64,000 nt of DNA, from assembly GCA_048013815.1 (NCBI GenBank), contig CM106585.1, positions 16,988,001-17,052,000 on the forward strand, in the 5' to 3' direction. The stretch's first letter is position 1. The number at the start of each line of letters is the position of its first letter. The notes beneath the pieces were generated by a model that was not told the DNA's origin, did no database searches, and saw only the letters and a list, made by a program, of their open reading frames with translations. Below are positions 1 through 12,100 of the stretch, piece by piece. This stretch comes from Setoptus koraiensis (taxonomy: Eukaryota > Arthropoda). The position numbers and the translations under genes are program-made.

Positions 1-60
1 ATGACAATGATGCATTTATCAGCTCACTAGTTTAAGTGTGTGTTATTCAAATTATGATCC

Positions 61-1845
61 ATGGTGATGCCAGATGAAATGACGGAAGTAAGTAATATTA
101 TTTGTCGAACACACATATTTTTATTTGGCTGGCGTAGGTCACCATGCAAATCAATCGCCACAAACAATATCAGTCCAACCACGAGCACAACATATGACCA
201 TCTCAACAGAATATCACCAAACTGAATTTGTCCATTCGCTGTTATAATATTCTCTTATTCTATCATGTTCATTAGGGTTTGCCTGCCGGCACAGAGGTCG
301 TGGCCAGGTATGACTTTGAGGGAAACTCCGACAAGGACCTGCCATTTGACAAAGGCGACATACTCACTATAGTATCACAGGCAATGGACACTAATTGGTA
401 TCATGCACAACATGTCGACGGCAGAAAGGGTCTCATACCAGCCAATTATATACAAAAAAGGTCCGAGGTCAAACTAAATTCTATGCCATGGTTTCATGGA
501 AAAATAACCAGAGACGAAGCAGAAACACTACTTCAGCCAAGAGAGGTAAACACAAACACCACCCGATCATTGCCAGTGACTTGTCACGGATGCTTTTGAA
601 CGATTCAACATTGTATTTTCTTCTAACATTATTTCTTGCATTCTTTTTTTTTCTAACTATGCAATCAGGATGGCTTGTACTTGGTCCGAGAGAGCACCAA
701 TTTTCCAGGAGACTATACCCTGTGTGTTTGCTGCAACAACAAGGTAGAACATTACCGAATTATATTTATGAACGCTAAATATACCATCGATGAAGAGGGC
801 TTCTTCAGCAGTTTAACAGAATTAGTTGCGGTGAGTTCTAACTACGAGGAAAAAATAACTCTCTTGTAGTTTCCGGCCTGACATCTATTTCATCATGATC
901 ATTTCTATCATCTTTCCACTCTGCCCCTACTCAATGATACAGCATTATCGACACGACGCCGATGGTCTTTGCACAGCACTCAAAGTTTCAGTACCTAAGA
1001 AAAGCGATAGGGGTGACCTCAAGGCTTTCGAGGCAGCCGGATGGGTCATCAAAACGAAAGATCTCAAATTTTCAGGTGAAAGTCTTGGCAAGGGCGAGAC
1101 TGGCGATGTTGAATTAGCTCTCTATGGACACCAGAAAGTAGCAGTGAAAAAGATGAAGGATTGTAAAGAGGCCATCAATAGCTTTCTCACCGAGGCCAGT
1201 GTCATGACATCACTGAGACATAAGAATCTAGTTCAATTACTTGGAATAACAATCGACAGTCCAACCATTTGCTTGGTCACAGAATATATGGAAAAGGGAT
1301 CTATAGCAGAATATTTGCGCTCTCGTGGACGCTCAAGAGTTTCTAAGTATGATCAAATCAAGTTTGCCACCGATACATGCGCGGGAATGGCTTATCTAGA
1401 GTTGAAGAAAGTTGTACATAGAGATCTAGCAGCCAGGAATGTTTTAATATCCGAAGATAATACAGCCAAAGTCTGTGACTTTGGCTTAGCCAGCTACGAT
1501 AAATTGGTCCAACTCTCTGGCCCAGTTCCAGTAAAATGGACAGCCCCCGAAAGTTTGAAATTTGGAAAATTCTCATCGAAATCGGACATGTGGTCTTTTG
1601 GAATTCTACTGTATGAAATATATTCATTTGGTCGCATGCCATACCCCAAACTTCTCGCAGACGATGTTGTTAAGCGCGTTGAAAATGGGTACAGGATGGA
1701 CGCTCCAGATGGTTGTCCAAGTGAAATCTATGATATCATGAAACAAGCATGGTCGGCTGATCCAAACAAGAGGCCCACGTTCGCTCTTGTTCTAAGCAAA
1801 CTCGAGCAGTTAAAAGAAACCACAGATGCATCTATTTTTACATGA
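61..1845 (+). CDS. Csk: C-terminal Src kinase (Csk), tyrosine-protein kinase, four exons
   Basis: Cytosolic tyrosine kinase that phosphorylates the inhibitory C-terminal tyrosine of Src-family kinases. Proposed exons are 61-87, 276-545, 669-830 and 943-1845, joined in phase 0 with GT/AG borders, giving 453 residues (human CSK has 450). An SH3 domain (about residues 14-65, ending IPANYIQKR) is followed by SH2 (about 77-165, [10 protein letters not shown] and [14 protein letters not shown]) and the kinase domain from about residue 195. Visible kinase motifs are [20 protein letters not shown] near 313, CDFG and WTAPE, so it should be active. There is no activation-loop tyrosine or C-terminal regulatory tyrosine, as expected for Csk. 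The glycine loop has Thr where Phe is usual. The 9-codon first exon is inferred from an ATG followed by gtaagt and is the least certain part. Confidence 0.93.
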
Positions 1846-2796
1846 CCGTCCACACCAAGTACATATGATAAAATGCAACTTGATATTTGTAAAGATTTTG
1901 TTGCATCAACTTTCTTTTACAGACTGACCAACAGGTACCTAGAAATATTTTAAACTAAACACGCACCATGATGGCTCCTACATTTTAACTGGTGCTATGT
2001 TAATATGAACACATTCCACACCAACTGCGTTCAGCTCGATTTGAGAATACTTCCGATTAATATTCAAGAGTACGAGATCTGACTGCTGGTAATTCTTTGA
2101 GCCGTTCGTTGCGAGATTCACACTGTGATCATTAACATTGTAAAAAAATCTTGAAATTGATAACCATTAACGCACATAATCTAAACATGATGCAAGTTTC
2201 ACTGGTCTGACATCTGTTTGTAAAAATGTCTAATGATGCCGTCCAGACGATATATGTTCATTAAATTCTTGGTTGTGAGTCCTGTATTATCCAACCACAA
2301 ATCAGGCATGTTCCTTACATGTTGGAAAACATATCACATTATGGTCGCATTAATCTGATTCCATCACAAATCAATGACAATAAAAATGTTGACATGATTT
2401 ACTCAATCAATCAGTTCGAAGGCAGGAGGTGGACTACGCTGTAAACGAATCAGGAAAAAATTATCAATAAACTCGTGGTATCTACTCTTTTCCGCACACT
2501 TTTGGTATGAAACAAGAAAAAAAATACACAATGAAAGAAATTGTACCAAGGTTATAATAAACTAAGACGACGAGTCGTGTAAATGAATGTATGACTTTTA
2601 TTATTAAGCTAACAACTATGACTAGAGAAAAGATTAGTTCGTGACTGCGATCGGAATTTTTCCGATTCGAATATCTGGTGACATTGCCCCGTTACCAGTA
2701 TCAAATCGATCTCTACCGAATCACCTATATTTAGCATAACTCTGTGTGATTGGATGTGATAGTAACATTTGAGTTTTTTCCTGTTTGATGTGGGAT
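1846..2796. other. Convergent intergenic spacer between Csk and the TMEM47-like gene
   Basis: AT-rich sequence holding the 3' ends of two facing genes. AATAAA-like motifs occur near 2380 and 2465 and could serve Csk. I see no convincing coding region, RNA gene or repeat. Confidence 0.6.
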
Positions 2797-3592
2797 TTAC
2801 AGTTTGTTTGGCTCATTGTCGTAAGAGTATATTTCTAGGGGTTCATGTTCACACAAGAGCAAAATAATACTTCCGAATAATATAATTGAAGATCCCCATC
2901 CCTGTAAGAACGATGAAATTTTAGTGGGTGAAAATAATTAGTATGCAAACAAAATTCTGAATTAGAGAATTGTACTTAAGAAGACATGGACATAATAATC
3001 TTACCAAGCCGTACGCAAAATTGAGTTCCCATGTGTCTCTGTTGGAATCTTCAATCTCAGCTAAAAATTGAGTGGGGTATAGAATTAATGCGATAAGATT
3101 GCAAACTAAACCAAGAATCATCGCATGCATGGATATTCTGTATAGCTTGAATTTGTTGTTGGATGGCGAACATAATCCTATGGCCAACATAACTGATGCC
3201 ACCAATGTAGATAATACTGTTATGAGGCACAAAAGGGTTGCAATCTTTATGTAACCTGTAAATCGTAATGAAATGAAGGTCAGTAGAATATCTCTGGTCA
3301 TCTGGACTCAAAATCTGAGGCCATCTCTAAATAGTACAAAATGCTTACCAGCGTCTCTGTTGGGATAGCAACCTGGCTCTAGGCTGTCCAATCCGAAAGG
3401 AGATTTCAAATTAGAAAAACCCGGTTCTACACAGAGATATATCAAGCCTTGACGGAACTTTTCTGCAGTTATCCAATATGAGGAGGTCAGACAGACGATC
3501 ATGAAGATGAGTACGATCAAAGTACAACAGAGCACCATGATCGATATCTGTCTTGGTGTCATTGATAGCGCCATTTGGGGATCTAAACCCAC
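2797..3592 (-). CDS. TMEM47/VAB-9-like four-transmembrane claudin-superfamily protein
   Basis: Small tetraspan membrane protein of the PMP22/claudin superfamily; family members such as C. elegans VAB-9 and vertebrate TMEM47 act at adherens-type junctions. Exons on the minus strand are 3592-3349, 3255-3005 and 2901-2797, joining in frame to 199 residues (human TMEM47 has 181). Helix 1 is about residues 13-38, followed by the extracellular loop with YWIT and paired cysteines. Helix 2 begins near IKIATLLCLITV and helix 3 near ISMHAMILGLVCNL. ALILYPTQF then matches the LVLYPIKF signature of TMEM47, and helix 4 follows YGL in the last exon (GWGSSIILFGSIILLL). The short tail ends EPNKL. Family assignment rests on the helix 3-4 signature; a related claudin-like name is possible. 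Confidence 0.82.
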
Positions 3593-4613
3593 TGCTATTG
3601 CTATCTTCGTCTAGGCCTTCAATCGGAGCTGTTTTTCAGGTTTCACACTAACATTAACGCTAGATTAACTCAGATGTCGAATTAATCCGGGCAGACTATC
3701 CATTATGGTTGCTAATCTGTGATCCGCTATGTTCTATCACCATCTATTGTTAATTCACTCTTGCAAGTCAAACATAATTTCCCAATAAAAATAGCATTAA
3801 ATCTTGCATAACCATCCGTTGTTATGAATTATCTATATTTTTTTTTATATTATTTGAATATAACTCGGATTTCTTTCAACTAGTCGCAAATGAGGCCACT
3901 TTCGTCAGCGTAGCTGTTCTACAATATAATTTAGATGAGAACGCCATGAGAGGCTCTCCATTCATTGCGAGTTCTCGTGCACGAGCTTCATGCTTCGATT
4001 TGAGCTGCTAATACGACAATTGCCATACATCATTTAGTTCCCGTTAGTTCCAGATGAGGTCGCTCGATGTGATCACACTATCACTAAAGTCGATGGCTGT
4101 GATGTCAAGGTAATCGCTTTGTCAGCCGATGGTTCCGGTATGATTTGTGCTAATACTGTAAGATTTAATTAATTTACTCATTAATCATTCAATATTCTTC
4201 AACTGGTTGATTGGTACGCTGGTTGCACTGATTAATATAGAACTTAGAACAACATTTACACGCCCCCTCTCGGACTTCACCGGTATCATCGATAATAATT
4301 TCAGTGATCTTTCATTTTTTTTTTCTCAACGACATCCCAAACAACAACAATTGTATTACCAGAACATATTATCAATAATCTCGTGCAAACCTACACCTTC
4401 ATTTGTAACAAGAATGATCCATCATTCTTCGGGCACCCAATTGGATCTATTTAGTTTTGAACTCTCCGGATCATTTTGGTAGAATTGAACGTTGCTTGGT
4501 TGCTAGATATTATATGTTCTATCTTGTTTTACAACGACAATCAAAACAACCATATTTAATCATACACTGGCCATTCTCCGACTATTGATAGTACACAGAT
4601 AAATCAAACAAAA
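3593..4613. promoter_or_regulatory. Divergent intergenic region, probable shared promoter region of the TMEM47-like gene and SAP18
   Basis: A spacer of about 1 kb between two genes transcribed outward, so it must hold both promoters. It is AT-rich with runs of T near 3838 and 4315. An open frame at 4207-4482 shows no family signature and is treated as chance. No specific factor sites are claimed. Confidence 0.5.
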
Positions 4614-5224
4614 ATGAGCCAAAGAGACAAAGAAGGAAAAGCTGTCGACAGATTAAAGGTTAGTACCCACAATGTAATAAGTTATCTATGAAGCACGAAT
4701 AATCTCTATTAAAAAGGTTCTCTCGCATACGGCGCCCCAATAAAATTCCACCAGCTATTAATTAACAATGTGCTCACTCCCACCCCCTCATATCACTGTA
4801 TCATTTCTAGGTTTGTCCTCTGTTACTGAGGCTTTTTCTCAGCAAAAATCGCCACCACACTCCCATGGAATTCAAAGATGGCAAAACCCCACCTCCCATA
4901 AGCGAGTTGCAAATCTACACATGGACAGATGCAACTCTGACAGAATTAATGGGTCTAGTTCGAGAGGTTAGAGAGGAATACCGCCAAAAAGGTACAACCT
5001 TCAATTTCTCTGTAGTGTACCCCGAGCCAAGGTCTCCTGGTTACCGAATGAGAGATATTGGAGAGACATGTGGTGGGAAGACTGGTCCAGATGATGACAT
5101 AACATTAGCCCAATCGAGATTCCAGATAGGAGACTACATTGATGTTGCCATTAGGCCGCCGGGGCAAACACAGCGCCCAAGGGGCAAAGGTCCCATCCTT
5201 ACTGGCAATCGAAAAAATAAATAA
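4614..5224 (+). CDS. SAP18: Histone deacetylase complex subunit SAP18
   Basis: Ubiquitin-fold protein of the Sin3-HDAC corepressor and of the ASAP/PSAP splicing complexes at the exon junction complex. Exons 4614-4658 (15 codons) and 4811-5224 join in phase 0 to 152 residues (human has 153). The second exon opens VCPLLLRLF, matching TCPLLLRVF of human SAP18, then RHHTPMEF, ISELQIYTWTDATL, TTFNFSVVYPEPRSPGYRM and FQIGDYIDVAIRPPG; these conserved strands span the whole fold. The basic tail ends GNRKNK. The intron is 152 bp. An AATAAA overlaps the region of the stop codon, so the 3' UTR may be short. The gene is about 470 bp upstream of BAG6 on the same strand. Confidence 0.95.
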
Positions 5225-5694
5225 TTTTGAATATTTTAATATAGACTCAATACATGCTACAGTAACTGGTCAAAGTATAATACTTTCATCTATTTATTTA
5301 AAAAACTTATCTTGTTAGAGTACAAAATGGTTTATTGACTAGCTATTGATAACTGTTTTTATTTATTTTCAGGATTTTTAGAGAGCAGCCCCGGAAACTC
5401 TCCCTTTTAAAAGTTCGCGCCTCCGCTTCTTGGGAGCATTTGTAATTGATTTTTAGTTTGTGTGAACTGTATTGTCATTGTGATTGCGCATTTTGGTCAA
5501 AAAAATCTATCGATCAGTAGTCAATTTCTGGAATTACCTTGTAAATGACATATGCATAGATATCCGATAACCAAATATCGTCTCAAGCATAAGGATACAC
5601 ATTCACATATTATCACCAACACACATTGATCTTTTGTATGTTTGCGTAATACACTGTGGTATAATTTTGTTCTATTAAAGCAATCTCATCAAAT
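5225..5694 (+). other. Spacer between SAP18 and BAG6 with a possible 5' UTR splice acceptor
   Basis: AT-rich tandem spacer. A pyrimidine-rich tract ending in CAG at about 5355-5372 looks like a 3' splice site and could mark a 5' UTR intron of the BAG6 gene. No coding content seen. Confidence 0.4.
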
Positions 5695-8529
5695 ATGACT
5701 ATCAAGATCACAATAAAGACCTTGGACTCAAGAAATTATGATTTCGAAGTGGAGGATGATCTTACTGTGTCGCAGTTTAAGCAAAGAATTGAGCCTTCTG
5801 TCAATGTCTCTGCCAGTGAACAAAGGTTAATCTTTTGTGGTCGAGTACTTCAAGATAATAGCAGGCTACTAGATTATGATTGCCACGGCAAAGTCATTCA
5901 TCTTGTACAAAGAGCTCCACCTTCTTTGAGGAATAACGGAAATGATTCAATAGCTGCCAATGATAGTAATAACAATAATGACAACGTGCAGGATCTATAC
6001 TTGAATGGTCAAAACCAGCCTAGATTCCGTCTTTTGGGTGATGACATTGTTTCATTTAGTGCAATGACCCTCTCACCTGATGGTGCTATAGATGCCGACA
6101 CAATGCGTCAGATAATCCAGGGTCTTCTAACTTATGCCAACCAAAACAATATTTCTAGAATATTACCCGATGGGCCATCTGTAGAGTTCAATAATGGCTT
6201 GCCCACTAATGATGTCCAGAGACGATTGCTCAATGCTGGCCGTATGTTAAGATTCACTTTCATTGCGATCGATGAGTGTAGAAGACAATTGAATGCATTA
6301 GAGGCTCTGGCAACTGGCAGGGGCCCGAACTTGAACCTCTCGACTCAAGAAATTCCAAATATTCCTACATTGGAATTCGTTAACAATGAACGTCTAGATT
6401 CGGTTTACAATCAACTGCTGGAGAGTCTCGCTCAAGCTGAGGATTTGTTTCGACCTTTGTCAGCGAGACATCGCGAAATGCTCAATCTATCAGTGGCCAG
6501 CACTACTACTGACAGTAATCAACAGAACTCTATGACCCCTCAAGTTCCGCATTCGTCCCATCAAGAACCATCAACTTCCAGCCAACCATCTGTGTCGGAT
6601 GAATCACCTCTTGAGTCCAAAAAAGAAGAACCTAGTGAGGACAATCAAACTCGACCTGCGATATCTGAGAGAAGCTATCAAGAGGCACGGATTCTTTGCC
6701 GATTTGTACCAAGAATTTTGCATCATCTAGGTCACGCGTGCCACGCCCTAAGTGACTTTTCTACGGATCTCAGACGGCAATCTACAACAACAAATAGTCA
6801 CAATGTTCATCAAGAGACAGTTCAGATGGTGGGAGTGCCCGCTTCCGGTTTACCTATTCCACATGTCTCTTTTGGCTTTGGACCGATACCGTTGTCTAAT
6901 GTTAGAGTGCATTCTTCCACATCCAGTTCGTCAAATAACGAGACTAATAATCGAGTTCAGGGCCAAGTAACAGTGAACTTTGAATCACCACGACAAACTA
7001 CTGGGCAAAATCGCCCTGAACAAGCTTCATCAGAGCAGACACCCTCAGGATCGGGGCCTACAGCACCATCATCAACTGGACAAGTACCATCTGGACCAAC
7101 ACCTACAGAACAAGCACCGTCAGGACAAGCACCGTCAGGACAAGCACCGTCAGGACAAGCACCGTCAGGACAAGCACCGTCAGGACAAGCACCGTCAGGA
7201 CAAGCACCGTCAGGACAAGCACCGTCAGGACAAGCACCGTCAGGACAAGCACCGTCAGGACAAGCACCGTCAGGACAAGCACCGTCAGGACAAGCACCGT
7301 CAAGACAAGCACCGCCAGGACAAGCACCCATAGGACAAGCACCATCCGGACAAGCACCGTCTGGGCAAGCACAGACCCGGAATGTACCTCGTGGTAGACG
7401 GCAACCAGTGGGTTTAATCTCCGGGAATATACCCACATCCGATCCATTTGATTATTATCTTCCATGCAATTCTAGGTGGGCTAGACCTGTGATGCCTCAG
7501 AACAGAACCAACAATTCTGGAGATAGGCAAAGAACGGGATCAGAGCCGCCTTCTGTTGTAAGACAGACTCAATCCGCGAATCAAGCCACCGCTCCCCCGA
7601 CCTCTCAATCGGCGCCCAGACAACCCAACGCCCCCCTCAACCAGCAAACTCAAACAAGGCCTACCTCAGTAAATACTAGTATTGGACATATACCTATAAA
7701 TCTAGGTGGTCTCATTGAGAACGCTATGAACTCTTTCATGTCAGCGGCGAATGGCCAGCAAAATAATTCTACTACTAGAACTCACAATATAAACATTATT
7801 CAGAACCTTGGTGTTATCCCGGAAATCGCCAGGAATGCAGCTAGTGCTGCGGTTAGTCAGTTTTTCGCGGCGGCTACAGCAAATCCGACGGCCACCGTTG
7901 CCAATGATCAGTCGAGTCGTCCATCAGCTCCAAGCATGCCTGATCCAGTAACTCCTCCATCCAGAGTGGACGTCAATGTTGAAATGATGGATCTTGATAA
8001 CGATTCAAGCACAGACAATTTCGTGGATGCCTCTGATAGTAGACCACAGCAAGTGACAGGAAACAGAAGTCCTTCGCAACAACCAGCATCAAGCCGTTTG
8101 CACATGCATGCCGAGGCTTTGAACCGAGTTATCGAACGCCATCAAGGGTGGTTACCCATAATAGAAGAGGATATTCGTATACAGGAGCGTCTCATCTCAC
8201 TGGAAAATAGGCCCCTGAGCGATGGTTATATAAATTCCGTTCCCAAGAAAAAGAGGCGATTGTTGGCAATACATTCTGAGTCAGCCTCCATTCTTCAACC
8301 TTCTTCATCACAGTCAATAGAATCACTGCTAATGCGAGCAATCAATTCAGCTAACATACCTAACCAAGCAAACTCGTCAATGATGCCTATCATTTCAGAA
8401 TTGGCTGCTGACCCTGATGTTCAAGTTGCTTATGACGCTCACATCCGGAACGCTGTTGGACAAAGGCTGAGGAGCGACTCGGATTACAACCCAACCAAGT
8501 TTGAACATAGTAACATATATTTCAAGTAG
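5695..8529 (+). CDS. BAG6: Large proline-rich protein BAG6 (Scythe/BAT3), shortened
   Basis: Chaperone-complex protein that works with GET4 and UBL4A to triage tail-anchored and mislocalised proteins; also nuclear. It is a single 944-residue frame. A ubiquitin-like domain occupies residues 1-77 (MTIKITIKTLDS, RLIFCGRVLQDN). Helical segments near 180-205 and 330-360 resemble the DUF3538 region. Residues 473-557 are a QAPSG tandem repeat. The C-terminus is clearly BAG6: WLPIIEEDI, RPLSDGYINSVPKKKRR (bipartite-type nuclear signal near 850), then the BAG-like end RLRSDSDYNPTKFEHS, matching RLQEDPNYSPQRFPNA of human. Human BAG6 has about 1130 residues; the middle helical region of about 200 residues before WLPII is not recognisable here. 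No introns. Confidence 0.9.
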   Translation: MTIKITIKTLDSRNYDFEVEDDLTVSQFKQRIEPSVNVSASEQRLIFCGRVLQDNSRLLDYDCHGKVIHLVQRAPPSLRNNGNDSIAANDSNNNNDNVQDLYLNGQNQPRFRLLGDDIVSFSAMTLSPDGAIDADTMRQIIQGLLTYANQNNISRILPDGPSVEFNNGLPTNDVQRRLLNAGRMLRFTFIAIDECRRQLNALEALATGRGPNLNLSTQEIPNIPTLEFVNNERLDSVYNQLLESLAQAEDLFRPLSARHREMLNLSVASTTTDSNQQNSMTPQVPHSSHQEPSTSSQPSVSDESPLESKKEEPSEDNQTRPAISERSYQEARILCRFVPRILHHLGHACHALSDFSTDLRRQSTTTNSHNVHQETVQMVGVPASGLPIPHVSFGFGPIPLSNVRVHSSTSSSSNNETNNRVQGQVTVNFESPRQTTGQNRPEQASSEQTPSGSGPTAPSSTGQVPSGPTPTEQAPSGQAPSGQAPSGQAPSGQAPSGQAPSGQAPSGQAPSGQAPSGQAPSGQAPSGQAPSGQAPSRQAPPGQAPIGQAPSGQAPSGQAQTRNVPRGRRQPVGLISGNIPTSDPFDYYLPCNSRWARPVMPQNRTNNSGDRQRTGSEPPSVVRQTQSANQATAPPTSQSAPRQPNAPLNQQTQTRPTSVNTSIGHIPINLGGLIENAMNSFMSAANGQQNNSTTRTHNINIIQNLGVIPEIARNAASAAVSQFFAAATANPTATVANDQSSRPSAPSMPDPVTPPSRVDVNVEMMDLDNDSSTDNFVDASDSRPQQVTGNRSPSQQPASSRLHMHAEALNRVIERHQGWLPIIEEDIRIQERLISLENRPLSDGYINSVPKKKRRLLAIHSESASILQPSSSQSIESLLMRAINSANIPNQANSSMMPIISELAADPDVQVAYDAHIRNAVGQRLRSDSDYNPTKFEHSNIYFK
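7111..7365 (+). repeat. Coding 15-bp minisatellite in BAG6 (QAPSG repeat)
   Basis: Seventeen head-to-tail copies of a 15-bp unit, CAAGCACCGTCAGGA, encode QAPSG. The first 12 are identical at the nucleotide level, and the last 5 carry one to three changes. Perfect identity even at third codon positions points to recent unequal exchange or slippage rather than selection on the protein alone. Copy number is likely to vary between individuals. Confidence 0.95.
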
Positions 8530-9103
8530 CATGGGTTTTATACAGAAACGGTGAGACCCTTTTAATCCGGAACCTTATTTGATATATCACAAACAGAATA
8601 AATAATCTAACAGCTGTTCTCGTGAAGCAGCACAATCATATAATCACAAATTGGTAGCTGATGGTATTCGGATCGTTCTTCTTTCCTCTTCTGTCTGGTG
8701 CATTTAAGACGAATCTTTTTCCTTCTGTTAGCTTGCTATAGAAACACGGTTCTATACTTTCATCACAGCAAGAGGCATAAGAACGTCAAAATCCGCCCCT
8801 TAGAAACTTTTACTGTTTAAGCCGGCGCAGCCTTGTCATAATATTTTCGCAACTACGCTTCATCGGCACACATGAAATCACATGTGGTAAGATCAAGCAT
8901 GCACTTGATATTACAACTTTCATATCAAATGATGTCCACAAAATGAGAGATAATCATCAATCATCTCATTTTGATTATACTAAGTGCTCGTAACTATTTC
9001 AGGTAGAAGTTATTTTTTCATTTTGTAATTTATTTGCGACATGAAATGGCATAAAGAGGTACAACATAAGTTGAAAGAGACATAAAATTGATCCTTTCCA
9101 ATT
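8530..9103. other. Convergent spacer between BAG6 and CNOT1
   Basis: Holds the 3' ends of two facing genes. An AATAAA for BAG6 lies near 8597. No coding or RNA gene seen. Confidence 0.55.
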
Positions 9104-12100
9104 TCAGCCTTTTTGGGCCGAGACGGTGTTCTGAACGCAACAACTCCGAGCAACGGATTCGAAGAGCCTAAAATAAATAGATATGACGATAACAGATGGG
9201 AGAAATAATAGTTAATATGAATGAAAATTAGCTCGTGACTGTGTAAAGTGCGTACTCGCTCATGAATCTTCTTCTCTACTTACTTTTCTATCTCTGGGGC
9301 ACACCGCACAAACTCGTGATTCCAAAACTTGAAGATGGGATTCTTTATAAGTTCAATAAAAGTTACTAGCAGGCCCCATGGGTGTGGCCTCATGATAATT
9401 AGTCGTTCAACCAAAACTCGAGTTATTTGTTCTTGAATCTGATTCATATTCGCTTCGGCGAACAAGTATAGCAATGCAGAGCTGAAGTAGTGGGTATGCG
9501 AGTTGGGGTATCTTAGTTGATTGGCGATGGCATTCAAAAGAAGATATCTTCCCTCAGTGTCCAAAGTTATAGCGAGATGGTGGAAAATGTCTATGTGGGC
9601 TGTGTTGGCGATACTAGACATTGTAATCGGTCTGGGAGCGATAGCGTTTATAGCTGACTGGCCAACGTATAAAACGACTGCGTTCAGCAGTGGAACGTTG
9701 AGCGATTCATTGGATGATGCCGAATCAGCCACATTAACAAGATACTGTGGTTTTGCCCTGAGATAGAAAGCCAATATGTTAGGGAAACCATGAGGTGTCC
9801 TAGTTCGTAGGTAAATATCGAGCTCATCTTTGAATGTTATCTGATTGAATATGTTAAGTTGAATCGAGCTTGTTTTGGGTGGTTGTGACATTTCAGGCAA
9901 CTGTTCCATCTTCAGATTTGGTGTGAACGGGTCGGGAAGTCGCATTTTTCGCGGGAAAGCACTCAGTACCAAGTTCCGCATTTGTATTGCATTACATGGT
10001 ATGACATCACATAGACTGTAGCAATATTCGCAGAGGAATTCCGGAAAGTCATGTAATAGAACCAAGAATACCTTGAGAGTTCCTTTATAGAGCAAATCAA
10101 CAGATGGTGGTAGTTCGACGTTGCGTAGGAAAGGCGCTTCAAATTTCACCAAATCTATGAGGAGTTGAGCGTAAAGTGCCCATCCTCTGGTGCGATTGTT
10201 CGGGAAGCCATTCAAACATTTTTCGGCGAATATTCGATGTGCCAGAAAATCTAACCAAGCAAAAGCGAATGATGGTACCTTGCTGGGTCTTAGAGTCCGC
10301 AACGTTTTGCAAAATTGGTTCAATACCTGGAATTGAATGTTTTCAGTAAGCGCATCTAAAGTGGGGTTTAATTGATTGAAATTGAACGAAGCTTGAGTTG
10401 GTATCCCTAGAGAAGAAGGTGTAAGTGTAAGCTCTATGAATAGCAATATCAGGATGCGGTAGTAAGCTAGATGCTGAAATTCCGCTTGGCGTGACTCTTG
10501 GTCTCTTATCGCGACCGAAGCTATGATGGATAGTATCTTGGAGAGCAGATGTATTTTTGCAGTTGGTCCAGGTGAACCGCTTGATGGGCTGGAAGAACCA
10601 GAATTCTTGATCAACAAGACAATCAGATGTGTGAAGGCATCCAAAGTGCCATAACACTTGTTTCTGAGGTCAAGAGAATTAAAACCATTCTGAGTTTGAT
10701 TAGCAAATAAGCGATAGCAGGATTCGACGCACATCTCGGTCGAGAGACGAAAGAATCTTGTTATGAGGTCATCAGTCTTGAGTATACCATGTGCATTCAT
10801 TTGTTGAACGAAAACAGGAAACATTTTGGTTGCATGAGGCGAGGTTTGATAAATTCCAATCCATTCACGCAATAATCGTTCTGTCTTTTCAATTAAACCT
10901 GGTGGATCACCATCAGCAGTCTCGCGCTGGAGTGCAATATTGAGGCTAGAATTTCCCAGTTGATTCTGAGGACTGGCATTTGACAGTTCAGTGAAAGCAT
11001 TAGAAGACTGCAGCACCGTATTGTTCTGAGATACGTAACTGGACGGTGTATGCCTACTACTCGATTGAAGTGTTTCCAGGCAGCTTTGAATTTCCAACAA
11101 AAGACCCGGACTAGCAACAGATTTGAGCCTTGAAAGCAATTCAACTGTCTTCGGTAAGCTTGACTCAGAGAACGAACCACCGAATCTGTGAATAAATCGT
11201 ATTACAACAGAAGGATTCATGGATTGTTCGGTCACTCTGACGAGTTCTTCATCGAAAGTTGCAGAATTTGTCAAGTTATTTTGTACAAGATGGTCCAGGA
11301 ATATCTCTGGTCCAGTAGACTTTTTCAGGTCGTGAATGTTGCTTATTAATTTGCTCCAAGCGTGACGAGTTATGTGTCTCGTTGTCGGTACAAATCCAAA
11401 GGTTTCGGCCAGTGCTTTCAGGAGAAGCATATGTAGCTCGCGACCTCGGCAGATTGTATTGTAATCTAGAGTAGTGGTGTAATCGAAAACCAATTCATAC
11501 ATAGAATCCAGTATTTTTGAAATAAGTAATTTATAAGTTCTGTCTAGTGGATTACTTCGCATAACACCGAGCAATTGTATTATTTGAGCTGTGTTACTTG
11601 CTAAAGTTGGGGCTGGTAGAGATTGTACGAGTTGTTGCAATTGAGGAACAAGTTCGCTCAGAAGTTCCTCCAAGAAGCTCATGCTGGTATCAGTGTTTGC
11701 GACACTCGGTGTAGTGGCGGTTTTAGGTTGGTCTCCTAGTAATTGTGAGAAAGCTGGGAGTCTTTCGGGCTGAGGAGCAAATTGGTTCGGAGTCATGACT
11801 CTTGATGAGAACAGTTGATTCACCAGGCTGTTTGCTGTGGTAGCGTTTAACGGACTTCCACTCCGAACATTGTTAGAGGGCGCGTTCCCTAATAGAATAT
11901 TTGACGTAGATGATGCGCTACTTACAGTAACATCTTTGAAAGGTGAGTTAGTGTTCAGGCTGGGCATAGGTTGATCTATGACTGCGTTCTTTGGTTTTTT
12001 GAAACCGGAAATATTTTGACCTAATTCCTCGTACATACGCAACTGATCTTGAAGTATGGGTCCAGTCTTCAGCCTTATTGGCTCTGGTATAACCTTAGTA

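Noticed and set aside
4207-4482. 91-codon frame upstream of SAP18
   Set aside because: The first codon is not ATG and the composition is that of AT-rich spacer sequence.
6957-7465. Long minus-strand frames with DGACP or TVLVL repeats across the BAG6 minisatellite
   Set aside because: Because the unit is 15 bp, every frame reads as a 5-residue repeat; only the plus-strand BAG6 frame has domain support.
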